This document shows positions 1 to 12,100 of a stretch of 64,000 nucleotides of DNA, piece after piece. The stretch covers positions 1-64,000 of the forward strand of contig CANTFL010000033.1 of assembly GCA_947650285.1 (NCBI GenBank), read 5' to 3'. Both the position numbers and the translations under genes were made by a program. The stretch comes from Hyaloperonospora brassicae. Taxonomy: Eukaryota > Oomycota > Peronosporomycetes > Peronosporales > Peronosporaceae. Below the pieces are notes generated by a model. The model saw only the letters and a program-made list of their open reading frames with translations. It searched no databases and was not told the DNA's origin. The number at the start of each line of letters is the position of its first letter. Position 1 is the stretch's first letter.

Positions 1-224
1 TAATATAACTGCATGTATGGTGACGTCTCGTCACCACTCATTGCGCGCGTCTTGCGGCGATTGGTGGGTTGATATCATCACGATATCGACCAATGAACAG
101 ACCCTTTGGTCGACCCTTCAATATCACCACTTTGGTGATATTGTTTAAAGAATATCCATCTTTATATTCTTTATTGTCACTTTCCTTAAAGTGACAATTT
201 CATGTAACGGGCTGCCCCGTTGCA
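1..224 (-). mobile_element. LTR fragment (TGTAACGGGG family), cut by window edge
   Basis: Read on the minus strand, this stretch starts at 224 with TGCAACGGGGCAGCCCGTTACA-like sequence. It then follows the LTR at 28084-28476 almost base for base, including the GTGACA, GAATATTC, ATATCACC and GACGTC blocks. It is therefore the 5' part of the same LTR family in reverse orientation, and the rest lies left of the window. The terminal T-G-T-A-A-C is mutated to T-G-C-A-A-C here. Kinesin-5 coding sequence starts immediately at 225, so the element sits inside that gene's motor domain. No gag or pol is visible, so whether this is a solo LTR or the edge of a full element cannot be said. Confidence 0.85.
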
Positions 225-3200
225 GTATTTGCTTACGGCTAGACAGGTACATGCAAGACATACACGATGCAGGGCGATCTGCTTCCAGGCTGTGAACCGG
301 CTGGTATCATTCCCCATACTGTGCGCTGCATTTTTGACGCTCTGGGGGCCAGTGGGGAAGAGTTTAGTGTCCGAGTATCGTTTCTGCAGCTCTACAATGA
401 AGAACTGAAAGATTTATTAGACCCTGACGCAGACAAGAAGCTGCGGCTGATGGAAGATGCTAAGAAAGGAGGATTCCATTGCGTGAATTTGCTGGAACTC
501 ACGGCAACGACAGCGAAACATGCGTGTGAACTAGTCAATTCTGGCGTCAAGAACCGAGTTACGTCCGAGACTTTGATGAACGAAAATTCGAGTCGATCGC
601 ATAGCGTATTCACGATTCGGATCCATAGCAAAGAGCACAACGCGGCTGGTGAAGAATTGCTATTGCGGGTCAGGCAGCTCAATCGGATGGATCTTGCTGG
701 ATCCGAGTGTGTAGGTCGATCGGGAGCACGCAATGCCAGAGCGCGCGAGGCAGGGACGATCAATCAGAGTCTGCTCACGTTAGGTCGAGTCATCACGGCG
801 CTAGTTGACAACCTTCCGCATGTTCCATACCGCGATAGCAAGCTCACGCGCTTGTTGCAGGAGTCTCTTGGAGGGCGGGCGAAACGACGATCATTGCAAC
901 GCTCGCCCAATGCGCAGATAGCCTTGACGAGACGCTTAGCACGCTGGAGTGTGCGTTCCGTGCAAAGTATATCGAGAACAAGCCTGAACTGAATCAAAAG
1001 ATGACCAAATCGGGGTTGTTGAATGATTTTGAAAGCGAGATTGAGACACTTCGTGCAGCCTTGCGCGCTGCTAGACTGAATGACGGCGTGTACTTCCCGC
1101 TGGAACAGTTGACTGCAAGAGCGACTTTCCGGTGAGGCTGTACAATTGACTGAGCTGGAAGATATACTTAAGGCAAGAAACTCATCTTGCTAAGAGCCAG
1201 TGGAAGGTGCCGAAAAGAATGCGAGTGAAGTGGCAGCTCTGGTGTATGCAAAACAGGAGGTGGGTGAGAAACTGGCGGCAACACAAGTCCAGCTAAGTGA
1301 AACAAAGCAAACGCTGGCGAAAGTATCAAACGAGCTGCAGCGAGTACAAGTTGTGCTCAAAGCCTTCCAAGATAATGAGCACATGCTACTTGCAAACGGA
1401 CTCACCGCTGCTAAGCTGTACGATGCTCGGCAAAAGCAGACTGTCCAGCTTTTGACAAAGATCGGTACGCTAATTTCTCGCTACACGCATAGTGCGTGCC
1501 GTCTTACACACTTTTTGTTCCTTTTCTTGCAGAGAGTACACAGCGTAACGACGAGACCAACACGGAACTGGCAACGTCGTATCGTAGTGCCTCGCAGTTC
1601 CAGATCAACAGCTTCTTGAAACGACTAGCGACACACAAGGAGAGTCAGGAAAAAATGTTTACTGACGTCTTAAGCGCTTTGCGCGAGCTACAGACGACTC
1701 AATCATCGGACTTGCATAGACTTGTCACAAATTTGAGGGCTGTGGAAGGCGTCGTAGAAGCGAACAGGTTGCAGGCAACTCAATCACTCGCTGAAGATGA
1801 CGCTCAAAAGTCAGCACAACGTGAGGAAGTGGCGAATTCGATGAAGGAGCAGCAACAAACGATGCAGGAGCAGCTCAAGAAGCTTGTTGAGATGTACAAG
1901 TACCACGCGGCAGGTATCATATGAAACTTGACTGCATCTGAACCGCGAACTCTGTCATGCCTAGAAACTTCCCAGTCGACGCTAGATGAGTCTCGTGCAG
2001 AGCTGGGTACTTTTCTTGTGGAGCAAAGCAAGAAATTGCAGGAGCTGCAGGCAGTAATCGACACTTCAGTTCAGATACAGAGCAAGGAGCTCGACGAAAG
2101 CAAGGCAGTGGTCACGGCTGCGCTAAGAGACAGTCACGCTCGGCACCAAGAGGAGTTAAGTGGCCTCAAGACACATCTTGCTCAGTACATTGAAAAGTGC
2201 ATCCAGAACGGGAACGAGAAGCTTGACGAGCAAACAGTGCTAATTCAAGAAAACGCGAAGCATCAACAAAACAGCTTTTGTGTGTGCAGACCACCACGGA
2301 GAAAGAGATGCAAGGATTCTTGCAGACGATGGACAGTCAAAGCGTGAAGCAAAAGAGTGAGGCAACTAAGCTTCACGAACGCTTTTCTGAAATGCGAGAC
2401 CAACTTGTGGACGCGAAAGCACGCCAGACGGAGCTGATTCAGTCGCACGAACGACTGCAGACGACATGGTGCAACGCGACTACTAGGCTTGCCTTGAAGC
2501 ACACGAAGGACATGGACTGTTTATCGGAATCACACTTGGAGTGTCATACGGCAACATCGAGAAAGAGGCGAGAACAGTTATCGCAGTTTGTACGTGAGCA
2601 TGAAGAGCTTCAAACGCTTGTGAACGGGGGATGCAAAGCATTGGAAGAACGATTGCACGCTCAAATGTCGAACGCAAAGGGTAAGATCGAGCTTAGTTCA
2701 AAGCTTGGCAAAGATGTTGTGGACGAAGCTACGGCGGCGTCGAATCAGCCCCTGCAAGAAATGGAAACATACAGAAGAATTGAAAACGTACATGAAGAAA
2801 CGAAAGGTGAGCATCTGCTTGATATCGCATGCTCGCACACTGTGACGAAGTGGTCGCTTTGGTTGCGTTGTTTCCACCTAGATCAATGCAAGGACAGGGT
2901 TCACGCCAATCAAGAAGGATGACCGGCCGTTTCCGTCTTTCCAGTCCACCAACTCTCCAGCTATGGCGTCGGACGCTGCGACCAACTCGCCCGTCTCCAT
3001 CGGCTCGCCAAGTCCCAGCGAGCCTGGCCGCAAGCGACAGAGAACGAGTGATGACAGTCCAAGTGGCTTCGATCATGTCACGCGTTCAGCGGCGACCTGC
3101 GCCATGCCATTTCCACGCGACGCTTCAGTCAGCACCAAGACAAGCCAATCTGCAGTCGGCATCCCGACATCGCCCAGCAACCAAGACGCTCTGGACACTA

Positions 3201-3481
3201 GCAAAACGTCCTTCGTCGCCTGTGTCAATGCAAGGGGGACAAGCGTGACATCTGGCTTCACTGACGCCAAGTCCGTCGTCACTCCTTCGAAGCTCAAGAA
3301 AGCTGGAGTGTCTGGAATGCACAACAAGAAGTCGTCTGGTGTTGCCGTGACAAACCGAAGCATGAAGGTGCCAAGTGCTGGCGCAACGTCTCGCAAGACT
3401 ACGGCAGCGTCATCGATAGCCGCTCCGAAACGGTACCGCGCCAAGTCGCCTCGGGGAGATCCGTCTTCACATGGTCGCTAA
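225..3481 (+). pseudogene. Kinesin-5 (BimC/Eg5-type) pseudogene, 5'-truncated
   Basis: Kinesin-5 motors slide antiparallel spindle microtubules. Homology starts abruptly after the LTR, at the strand before the P-loop. It runs through switch I (NENSSRSH), switch II (DLAGSE, 694-711), the PYRDSKLTRLLQ helix, a long coiled coil, and a tail with a BimC-like box (GFTPIK, near 2900). It cannot be functional. The motor N-terminus is missing, and the P-loop holds TAG at 240-242 where Gln is expected and Cys for Gly at 252-254. The frame shifts near 885, 1124, 1176, 1212 and 2277. Three GT-AG introns are still legible (1465-1532, 1914-1964, 2807-2897), and splicing 1914-1964 removes an apparent stop, so this was once a spliced gene and not a retrocopy. 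The tail (2960-3478) is rich in Ser, Thr and Lys and ends at TAA 3479-3481. Shifts inside homopolymers, such as the T run near 2277, could be sequencing errors; the P-loop lesions could not be. Confidence 0.9.
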
Positions 3482-3595
3482 GGGGTCATTGGATACGTCT
3501 CCGCTTTCGTCGTTCGTGTGAGTGGCATGAGCGCTACTGTGATTGGTCGAAATCCGAGATCAACGCAACAGACGGTCTTGGTCTTGGAATCCACA

Positions 3596-5293
3596 ATGGC
3601 GAGCAAAGAGACGGGGAAGGACTCGGACAAAGTCGAGGCACGAGACGCCGTGTCGGAGCTACCGCGAGGCAATCGACGCTATGTGACGGCGTTTCTATGT
3701 CTCTTTGTCTCGACCATCTGCTACGCTGACCGTATGTTGCGTGTGACGTGGGATCGCCTGTTGAAACGAGACTTAAGAGCTAACTGTGGCTCTGCTATCC
3801 GACACAGGGACCAACATGGGCATAGCGTTGCCGGCGCTCGTGATCGATAAGAAGGAGCAGGGCGAAGTGCTGTCGGCGTTTTTCTATGGCTACATGTGCA
3901 CTCAAGTAATGCTGTCCATCGACTCGGTTATGCACAAGCGGACTGTCTTCTCATGTGTGTTAACTCGTGTGCCTGTAGATCCTCGGGGGGTATTTAGCTG
4001 CTAGATTTGGCGCGAAGATTGTGTTGCTCACTGGTGTTGTCGTCTGGACGCTATTCGTACGTACCTATGGACGCATGTGCGCTGGACATCTGAGGCGAAG
4101 TACCGTGCCAGTCTGACGTTGCTTGCTTGTTTATGCAGGATTTGTCGACAGTGGTCGTGGCAAAATGCCTCACGTGTCTGTTTTTCACGAGAGCAGGTAT
4201 GGGCGTTGGAGAAGGCATCTTGTTCCCTTGCATGCACCAGATCGCGAGTGCATGGTACCCGGTACAGGAAAGGAGTCGTCTCGTGACGCTAGTTGCAAGT
4301 GGCTCCGATCTGGGCACCATCTCTGCACTGATCATATCGCCTGCGATAATGGCAGCCAGTGGCTGGCAACGCATTTTCGGTGTGTTTGGCGCTTTCAGCT
4401 TCGTCTGGGTTGTGGCGTATGTGTTTAGAGGAGCTAGTCGGCCAGAAGATGACCCACGCATCACCGTGGAGGAACGAACGTTCATCCTGCGCAACCGCAT
4501 TGCAAATCCAAGCACCACCTGTCAACATCGCGCCGATCTGGACATCCATACGTTGAACTGGCGCGTGTTGCTAACGTCACGGCCTGCGTGGGCGATCTAT
4601 GTCGCGCACATGTGCTACAACTACAGTTGGTATATCCTGCTGGGCTGGATCCCGCAGTATTTTGGCCAAGTCTTGAACCTTGATCTGACCAAGAAGGGCG
4701 GGCTCGCTGCGGCGTTGCCCTACATGTGCGGCTACATCGGGACTCTACTGTTCGGACGGCTAGGAGACCTGTTAGTCACTCGCGGCTATCGTGCACTGCA
4801 TGTGCGTCAAGTCATGAATGCGTTTTCGTTCCTCGGATGCGCTTGCTTTCTCGTCCTGCTGCGATTCGCGAACTCAGCCCCCGCTGCAGTTGCCGTGCTG
4901 TGTATGACACTGTTCACCGGTCGCGCCGCTATGGCTGGATACTGGGTCAACATGATCGATGTGGCGCCAAACCACGCCGCGCACATTATGGGCGTCTCCA
5001 ACACCTTTGGAACTATTCCTGGCATCATTGGCAATTTGGTCACAGGCGCAATTCTGCAAGCTACGGGATCGTGGGACCTCGTGTTTGCAGTTGCTGCGCT
5101 TGTCCTCGTCTTCGGCGCGACGTTTTTCCATTGCTGCGCATCGGATGAATCGATTTACACACAGCCGAGCTATGGAGAAGGGTACGACGGAAGCAGCGCA
5201 ACTTCAAACAGCTTTCCTGGTAGCCTCGATTGCAGCCTGTCTCTTTCGTCGATCCCTGACGAAGAGGAGAGCTTGCTCGAAAACCAAATATGA
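3596..5293 (+). CDS. Major facilitator transporter, SLC17/ANTR-like
   Basis: The spliced model is join(3596..3731, 3808..3905, 3979..4056, 4139..5293), 488 residues, with three GT-AG introns that preserve frame. The first junction gives CYADRTNMGIALP, the typical end of TM1 in SLC17 anion:cation symporters. Later hallmarks are FYGYMCTQ, GGYLAARFGAK (loop 2-3 motif), a glycine-rich TM4 near RAGMGVGEG, and the C-terminal NTFGTIPGIIGN block characteristic of SLC17 and plant ANTR phosphate transporters. About twelve hydrophobic segments are present, and both ends are hydrophilic. The family moves organic anions or phosphate with H+ or Na+; the substrate cannot be read from sequence. An in-frame ATG at 3518 would add 26 residues without obvious homology, so 3596 is preferred, but weakly. 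The gene lies 36-114 bp downstream of the kinesin pseudogene and converges on the PPR gene with a 59-bp gap. Confidence 0.88.
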
Positions 5294-5352
5294 GCAACAG
5301 CACGACGTAGTAAAGAGTGAACATGAGCCGAAGCACCTTGCGACATAATGCG

Positions 5353-8300
5353 TCACGTCTCGCGTTGGCGCAATCTGTATCGACCCAATGCGATCTTCTG
5401 CAGCTGGTGATGTGGTATCTCGTCACGTGGGCATCTCTTCTGCATCTCTACGAATAGGTCAGTGGCTACTACCCAATTCTCGCGCTGTTCCTCGGCATAA
5501 ATGCGTTGTATGTAACTTTCGGTGTCGGGACGAACGCGGTAAGCTGCGGTGTCTTGCATCGTAGCGAATATTGGAGCTACAAGCTGGTACTCTTCTGCAT
5601 GATTGCACATTTGCATAACACGATTGAACACAGAGACGCTAGGAGCCGTACCGAACAGCGCCTGCCACTCGGGAAGCATACGAACAGCTCGCCGCCACTC
5701 GCCCATATCGTCCAGCGAGTCCAACATCTGCGTCACGACAAATACTGGCGGCACTTGGCCTGTTGCGGCGTGCCACTTGTGAAGAAGCATCGGAGCTTCG
5801 ATTACTCGGTCTTTGTCTCGTAGTGCGGTGCATTCGACGAGGTAGGCTGAAAAGCTGGACTCTGTCACAAGGTCACTTTTTATCCCAGCAGCATTCTCAC
5901 CCCGTTTGCGATCAATGAGTGTGTCAAATATCGAGATCACGCCTTCAGAGTCCTTGTTTACACTGCACGCGGCAATCGCACGCTCGTACGTTGTCATATC
6001 CGCCTTCACTCGGGCTCGCCGCATTTCGTCAAGCAGGTTTATAACGCTGGCACGAACCCAGGCAGCTTTTCCATGCTGTTCGAGCTCATGATCTTGAGTT
6101 GACGCTACCCTCACTGTACATTCATGAATTAAACGTGCACTGTCTAGACCAGCTTCGACAACAAGATCTTCCTCTGTGCTACCGCTCTCAACATTATTGA
6201 TATCATCGCTGCCACCTGCGTTGGTGTCGTGCTCTGCATCTTCGCCACTGAAAATATCCTCCTCCTCCCACTTGCGTTGATGATTCTTCCTCCACCATGC
6301 AGCTCGTTCTCCAGCTCTCACAAACGCCTCTAGCGCCGTGTTGTACGATACGACGTCGGGTGACACTCCTTCTTTCAGTCGGATCACATCTAGCACTTCC
6401 AGGGCGCGGCCAGGAAGGGCAGCCTCCACACAAGCCAACAAAATGCGATTGTAGATACTTATCGACACTGTCCCAAGTTTCGCTTCCATCTCGTTCGCAA
6501 CCTCCCAGGCGCGAGTCACGTTCCCAACGCGAGCATATGCCAACACCACTGGCTCGAATGTCTCCATTGTAGGCGAAAATGTGCCGGACATTTCAATAGC
6601 TCGAAAGAGCTCCAATGCTCCATCCGGGTTCTTTGAATTTGCGCAGAGCTGCATAGCGCCACTAAGTACTTTCAGAGTAGGCTTATACCCGTCCGAGGTC
6701 ATCAGGTAGTCTAAAAAGTGTAAGCCCACCTCAAACTGCTGCCGACTCGCACATGTAGCAAACAGTAACCCGAGAGTTGTATCGTCTGGCTGAATGCCGC
6801 GCTTCTTCATCACATCGAACAGTCGGAACGATTTGTCGACGTCGCCAAGCTGGTGGTAATAGTTGAACGCGTTGTTGAAGACGCCAATATCCAGCAACTC
6901 GAGAGGCGCATCATGACATGTGGTGGACATGAACTCTCCCATCCACGCCACAAGCTCGTCGTCCTGCGTTTCCACGACTTCTTCATTGCAAATCTCATTG
7001 CTATTGCTTCGAGCAGCAGGGTCATAGTCCCCTTTGCTAGCTGTTTCCAAATATGCTGCAAACAACCGGAACAGCGAGTAATACGTTGCCGAGTCCGGGT
7101 CAAGTTTTCGGTCCTCAGTGCACCACCCAAAATAGGAAAGCGCTTGCATCAAAGTGTCAAAACGCGCCCGTGGACCTTCGCTAACGCCATTCTCCAAACT
7201 CTTTACGTGCGCCTTCAATATCGTGTTCATAGTCACTTGGTCGGCTTGCACATCATTCCCAATCATCTCGTTCGTCATTGATTTGAGTCCGTGAACGTCA
7301 CCGCGCACTGCATATGCATTTAACAGCGCATTGTAGCTCCGGGTCGTCGGAGTGCACGCTGGCGTGATCTCGGCGTATATTTTCATCTTTGCAAAAACAG
7401 ACACTGCACTGGATAACTGTCCCTGTCTACCACAGGCACCTAATACAGTATGGAAGTGTGCTGCACTTGCGGTCCTAGTACGAACCAGTTCATCAAGTAT
7501 TCTTAGCTTACTCTCCAGATTGAGAGAAAGTCTCTGAATAGCCCGATCCGCAATCAATGGAATCGTGCGCAAGCGTATATTTTCCAGTGCACGCTCAAAA
7601 CTTTCGTCTTGGCTCCGATGCATGAAACAAGATTTTTGTTCCGGCCGTGTCATACGGGACCAATCCTGTTCGTACTGAGCCCAGACTATAGCCACTGATG
7701 ATGCGTCACGGTTTGCGACCAATGTCGCCAGCTTTGTTGTATTTTGCACGTCTCTGACGGTGTTTGCAGTCGGGGCCCCCGTTTCATCGGTTCTCGTCGC
7801 AAGCGTGAGCGCGTAATCTGCGTAGTCCCACTCGCCACGCTGACGACAAGCATCAATCAGTGCATTCACAACTTGGCGTTGGACAGGCAGCCTTGCAGGT
7901 CGGTCGCGCACAATTAGCTGCTCAACATTTCGAACATAACCCACAGAACCCTCAATGTCGCCTTCACGCAAAAGATAGTACAGCATCGTTCGAGTAGTGA
8001 CGGTATCGGGAGCTAGGCCAAACTCGTCACGCGCACGATTCGCTAGTTCCATCATGAACTTCGACCGTCCACAATCGCGCGCATACACCCGCAGCAAAGC
8101 ATTGATGACTAAAGCCGTGGGCATTACTTCTGCATTCAGCATTTCCTCAAAATACGTTTCTGCTGTCTTGACTAGCCCCCGCTTCCTTGCACAGCAAGTA
8201 ATCAAATAGCCATACATCTTGGCATCAGGTTCCATTCCAAACTCCTGCATTCTCTTCAGCACATATCGAGCACTGCGTAAATGGCGTGCACGGCTGCACG

Positions 8301-8826
8301 CAGCCATGGCGACTTGGAAGCTTGTCTCATTCGCGCAGCTGTAGTCCACCATCACGTCCAGCAGCGCCAACACGCGCGTCAAATTTTCATCCATCCGCGT
8401 CTTTTGCTGCTTGCAGTAGTGACGCAGCATGAGGTTGTACGTGTACGGCCAGAGCACGGGCTTGTCTGGATATCGGCGGAGCAGCGTCTCGACGATCCCC
8501 CACGCGCGATTGTAGTCGCTCTGCTCCAGAGTTTCTGCCAACCGTCGGTTGTAAAATCTACTTCCTCTTTCCGCTGGCAGTGAGCGCTCCACGTCCTGAA
8601 CAACAGCGCGCAATTGCCACGAGCGCTTCGACACGTCGGTCAGCCGCTCGAGCGAAGCGAGTCGGCCGCTGTTTAACGTCAGTGCTGCAAGAGGTCGGGC
8701 GTTGACACATGCGCGTGGAAGGAATGTGTCAATCGAAGTACCAATAGACGTGCGGACGAGCATCGTGCGTTGGCGCGGACGCAGCAGCGCTCGGCGGAAC
8801 GTCATGATGTCGCGGCGGTATCGCAT
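5353..8826 (-). CDS. Large pentatricopeptide repeat (PPR) protein, probably mitochondrial
   Basis: This is a single exon of 1157 codons from ATG at 8826. The ORF stays open to 9258, but that part crosses the divergent promoter and the start of RAD54, so 8826 (MRYRRDI) or 8805 (MTFRRALL) is the likely start. The N-terminus is rich in Arg, Ser and Leu and has no acidic residues for about 20 positions, as in a mitochondrial presequence. The rest is a chain of roughly 35-residue helical pairs of the PPR type, for example the unit around VSYNTALEAFVRAG and the one around RSYNALLNAYAVRG. An acidic insert lies near 6180-6260. PPR proteins bind organelle RNA in a sequence-specific way and act in processing, stability or translation. 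The RNA target is unknown. No DYW or SMR domain was seen. Confidence 0.9.
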   Translation of the reverse strand: MRYRRDIMTFRRALLRPRQRTMLVRTSIGTSIDTFLPRACVNARPLAALTLNSGRLASLERLTDVSKRSWQLRAVVQDVERSLPAERGSRFYNRRLAETLEQSDYNRAWGIVETLLRRYPDKPVLWPYTYNLMLRHYCKQQKTRMDENLTRVLALLDVMVDYSCANETSFQVAMAACSRARHLRSARYVLKRMQEFGMEPDAKMYGYLITCCARKRGLVKTAETYFEEMLNAEVMPTALVINALLRVYARDCGRSKFMMELANRARDEFGLAPDTVTTRTMLYYLLREGDIEGSVGYVRNVEQLIVRDRPARLPVQRQVVNALIDACRQRGEWDYADYALTLATRTDETGAPTANTVRDVQNTTKLATLVANRDASSVAIVWAQYEQDWSRMTRPEQKSCFMHRSQDESFERALENIRLRTIPLIADRAIQRLSLNLESKLRILDELVRTRTASAAHFHTVLGACGRQGQLSSAVSVFAKMKIYAEITPACTPTTRSYNALLNAYAVRGDVHGLKSMTNEMIGNDVQADQVTMNTILKAHVKSLENGVSEGPRARFDTLMQALSYFGWCTEDRKLDPDSATYYSLFRLFAAYLETASKGDYDPAARSNSNEICNEEVVETQDDELVAWMGEFMSTTCHDAPLELLDIGVFNNAFNYYHQLGDVDKSFRLFDVMKKRGIQPDDTTLGLLFATCASRQQFEVGLHFLDYLMTSDGYKPTLKVLSGAMQLCANSKNPDGALELFRAIEMSGTFSPTMETFEPVVLAYARVGNVTRAWEVANEMEAKLGTVSISIYNRILLACVEAALPGRALEVLDVIRLKEGVSPDVVSYNTALEAFVRAGERAAWWRKNHQRKWEEEDIFSGEDAEHDTNAGGSDDINNVESGSTEEDLVVEAGLDSARLIHECTVRVASTQDHELEQHGKAAWVRASVINLLDEMRRARVKADMTTYERAIAACSVNKDSEGVISIFDTLIDRKRGENAAGIKSDLVTESSFSAYLVECTALRDKDRVIEAPMLLHKWHAATGQVPPVFVVTQMLDSLDDMGEWRRAVRMLPEWQALFGTAPSVSVFNRVMQMCNHAEEYQLVAPIFATMQDTAAYRVRPDTESYIQRIYAEEQRENWVVATDLFVEMQKRCPRDEIPHHQLQKIALGRYRLRQRET

Positions 8827-9193
8827 TGATTGACGTAAGTGATTGGTGCAAACAAGCGGACGACGTGTCATTGGTGTATATATGCAGACACTATTTTTCT
8901 GTCCAATCAGAGCGAATAGCTGCGTTCCAAATGAGCGCCCTGGTCGTCGCTCATTGGTGGTTAATCCAATTAAGTTCCTGCAGTAGAGGGCTGGATCCCA
9001 AGCTGCACTCGGTATGTTCTGTGCCGCGAGGCGCTTGCAACCGTCTGATTGGTGCACAACGCATCGATAAAGGGCGGCTGGCACCCTATCCGAACGAAAG
9101 ACTGCCTCTGCCGTGAACGAGACGACCATCACTCGATTTTGACCAATCCGAACGCTTATTGCTCGACTCAGCCTTTTCACCGGTGCAGTTGCT
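8827..9193. promoter_or_regulatory. CCAAT-rich bidirectional promoter region (PPR / RAD54)
   Basis: This 367-bp gap separates two divergent genes. The pentamer CCAAT or its complement ATTGG occurs seven times: 8842-8846, 8870-8874, 8903-8907, 8953-8957, 8966-8970, 9048-9052 and 9143-9147. Fewer than one is expected by chance on two strands. CCAAT is the NF-Y (HAP2/3/5) binding site in eukaryotes. No TATA box is obvious apart from the ATATAT stretch near 8877-8882. Function is inferred from motif density and position. Confidence 0.5.
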
Positions 9194-12100
9194 ATGCTCC
9201 GCCGAAGAACCGGCGGCGGCGCGCAGTTCAAGCCGTTCGTGCTGCCGGTAAAGACCACGTCTGTGCATCCTCATGCACACCACGACACAGAAACGAATGG
9301 AGACGATGCAAGTAAAACAGGTACCCGCGAGGCGCTGAGTAGCCGCAGCTCGTCGCTGTCCGTCAAGCGGCTTCCGTTTCTGTCGTTTCTAGTGATGGAG
9401 CCCGAGCGACGTGCGCAACAGGTGCGATGTCCGTTCAAATCTCCATGTGGAAATGACAGTATATCGCAGGAGAGTCGTCGCCTACTGCATGTCAAGACGC
9501 TGGGAATGCGACGTCGCTGGGGCCCTGCTGTTTTTAAGCCAATGGCGCGTCACGATTTGCCGCCCGTGGAAGTAGAAGTAGACGCAATCGAGACGCCTGT
9601 TGAAGAGGAGCTACAGGTGTGTGCAATCGAGGAACCTGGTGACGCTGCTGCTAAGGTATCTGATGCTCCGCCACCACTGGTGTTGTGGCAGAGCGAGACT
9701 GACCCAGAGATGAAAGTGGTGGTACCTGAGATTGTGGGCAAGTTCCTACGTCCCCATCAGCGGGAGGGTGTGCAGTTCATGTTTGATTGTGTGTGCCAAA
9801 TCAAGGGGTTTGACGGTCAAGGTTGTATCCTGGCTGACGACATGGGTTTAGGCAAAACACTACAGAGCATCGCGTTGATGTATACGCTGTTGACGACGGG
9901 CATGACCATGCAGCCGACGCTGAGCCGAGCAATTGTAGTGTGCCCAACATCTCTGGTGAAGAACTGGGACGACGAGATTGTCAAGTGGCTGCATGGGCGC
10001 GTAAAAACTGTGGCTCTGTATGAAGCGAAGCGTGAAACAGTGATCAAAGGTATCAGTCAATTTATCGAAGGAAGCAAGAGGCCGCGACCCGGGTTCTCAG
10101 CACAGGTGCTTATCATTTCATACGAGACGTTCCGGATGCACGCTCAGAAGTTTGCAGATACGCCAGCCTGTTGCGGGCTGCTGATTTGCGATGAAGCTCA
10201 TCGACTGAAGAACGCTAATTCTCAGATCAACAAAGCGTTGTCTTCGTTATCATGCCGCAGGCGGGTGCTTCTTTCCGGCACGCCAATGCAAAATGATTTG
10301 GAAGAGTTTTTTGCGATGGTAGATTTCACGAACCCCAACATATTGGGCACACCAAGTGAGTTTCGAAAGAATTATCTAGGGCCGATCTTAGTTGGACGGG
10401 AACCGGATTCTACGGATCGTGAGCGAGGAGTGGCGCAGTCTTGCTCTGCAATGCTATGTGAAATTGTCAATCAGTTTATTCTACGTCGAGGCAATATTCT
10501 GAACGCAAAACATCTGCCGCCGAAGCTAATGCAGGTAATTTGCTGCCCGCTCTCGCCGTTGCAGGAACAGCTTTATACGCACTTTCTGTCCTCAAGTGCA
10601 TGTCGTGATATGATGAAGCGCCAGAGTGTCAATGTCTTGTCATCGATTACCGCGTTGAAAAAGTTGTGCAACCACCCTTTGCTGATCTTTGACGAAATGG
10701 GAAAGACTAATACTAAGCTTCCTGGATTCGGCAACTGTGCGCAATACTTCGCGGCAGCAAAGGAATCTATAAATAATGGAGGAGATAATGGTCGACATCG
10801 CCGGGGAGGCTTTGGAAGTCGCACGTGCTATCCAGAGTGGTCTGGGAAGATGCTTCTGCTTGATCGTTTGATGTCTTCGATGAGGAAGACAACGACGGAC
10901 CGTATCGTGATTGTGTCGAACTACACGCAGACGTTGGATGTTGTATCGACCCTTTGCCAGGAGCGTCACTTGCCGTTTGTTCGTTTGGACGGAAGTACCT
11001 CTGCTAAAAAGCGAAAGAAACTAGTTGACACATTTAATGACCCGTCCACCAATTCGTTTGCGTTTCTGCTGTCAAGCAAAGCCGGCGGATGTGGGTTGAA
11101 TTTGATCGGCGCGAATCGTTTGGTTCTTTTTGATCCGGATTGGAATCCTGCAACCGACAAGCAAGCCGCAGCTCGTGTGTGGCGCGAAGGGCAGAAAAAG
11201 ATGTGTTACGTGTACCGATTCTTGGCGACAGGTACACTCGAGGAGAAGATTTTCCAACGGCAGCTTTCGAAAGAGGGTCTTCAGAATATCGTCGATGACA
11301 AAGAGGAGGTCAATTCGCTCTCATCGAAGGATCTTAAGCGATTATTTGTGTTCCGCAAAGACACTATGTCTGATACCCATGATCAGTTAAGATGTGATCG
11401 CTGCCAATGGCGTGATGCCGACAATGATGGTGTTCAGGGCACTTCATCTGTAGTAACTATTGTTGATGACAACGATGAGAGCGAAAAGGCGGATGAAAGC
11501 GAAGCTGCACCGGAAAAAGACTCGACGGGTGATGAAGACAATTCGAACGACATAGTCAAGGGCTATCATGCGCAAATTGGCATGCCGCCAGAAGAGGACC
11601 TGAACAGTTGGGGTCACCACCGTTCGTATGCTTCGGTCGACGATGAAGTGATGCAAGCGGCTCTTCAGCAAGTGCGAGACGACTTGGTGAGTTTTGCTTT
11701 CAGCTGCCGCATTGACTGGGAGTTGCTTCAGGAGCACCAAGCCGAGAATGGAGAAAAGGAAATGCTACGTGACGAGGAGCGCAAGCGTAAGCGCTTGGAA
11801 ATTATCGAAGCCACGAACAACGAGTCTGCGAAGGAAAAAAACAGGCTCATGCGCTCTACGCCAAAGAAAAAGTCGATTATCGATGAATCGGACGGATCGG
11901 AAAGCGAGTACTCAAGCCACGGCGAGGAAGGTGGAGAAGACGACGAAGTCCTAGGCGAGAGTGAATCGGGAAGCGAAGATGAAGGCGCGTATGTTGTAGC
12001 CCCTAGACGAAGCTCTTCGAGAATGGAAGTCGACATTCCGTGTACGTCAAAACCAAGACCGCATCAGCGTGCAGCGCTGACTACGTCACTAGATGCATCG

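Noticed and set aside
1914..1964. Stop codon near 1921 as another kinesin lesion
   Set aside because: A 51-bp GT-AG intron removes it and keeps frame, so it is not a mutation.
8827..9258. N-terminal extension of the PPR protein to 1301 residues
   Set aside because: The extra part crosses the CCAAT-rich promoter and the start of RAD54 on the other strand and lacks PPR-like sequence.
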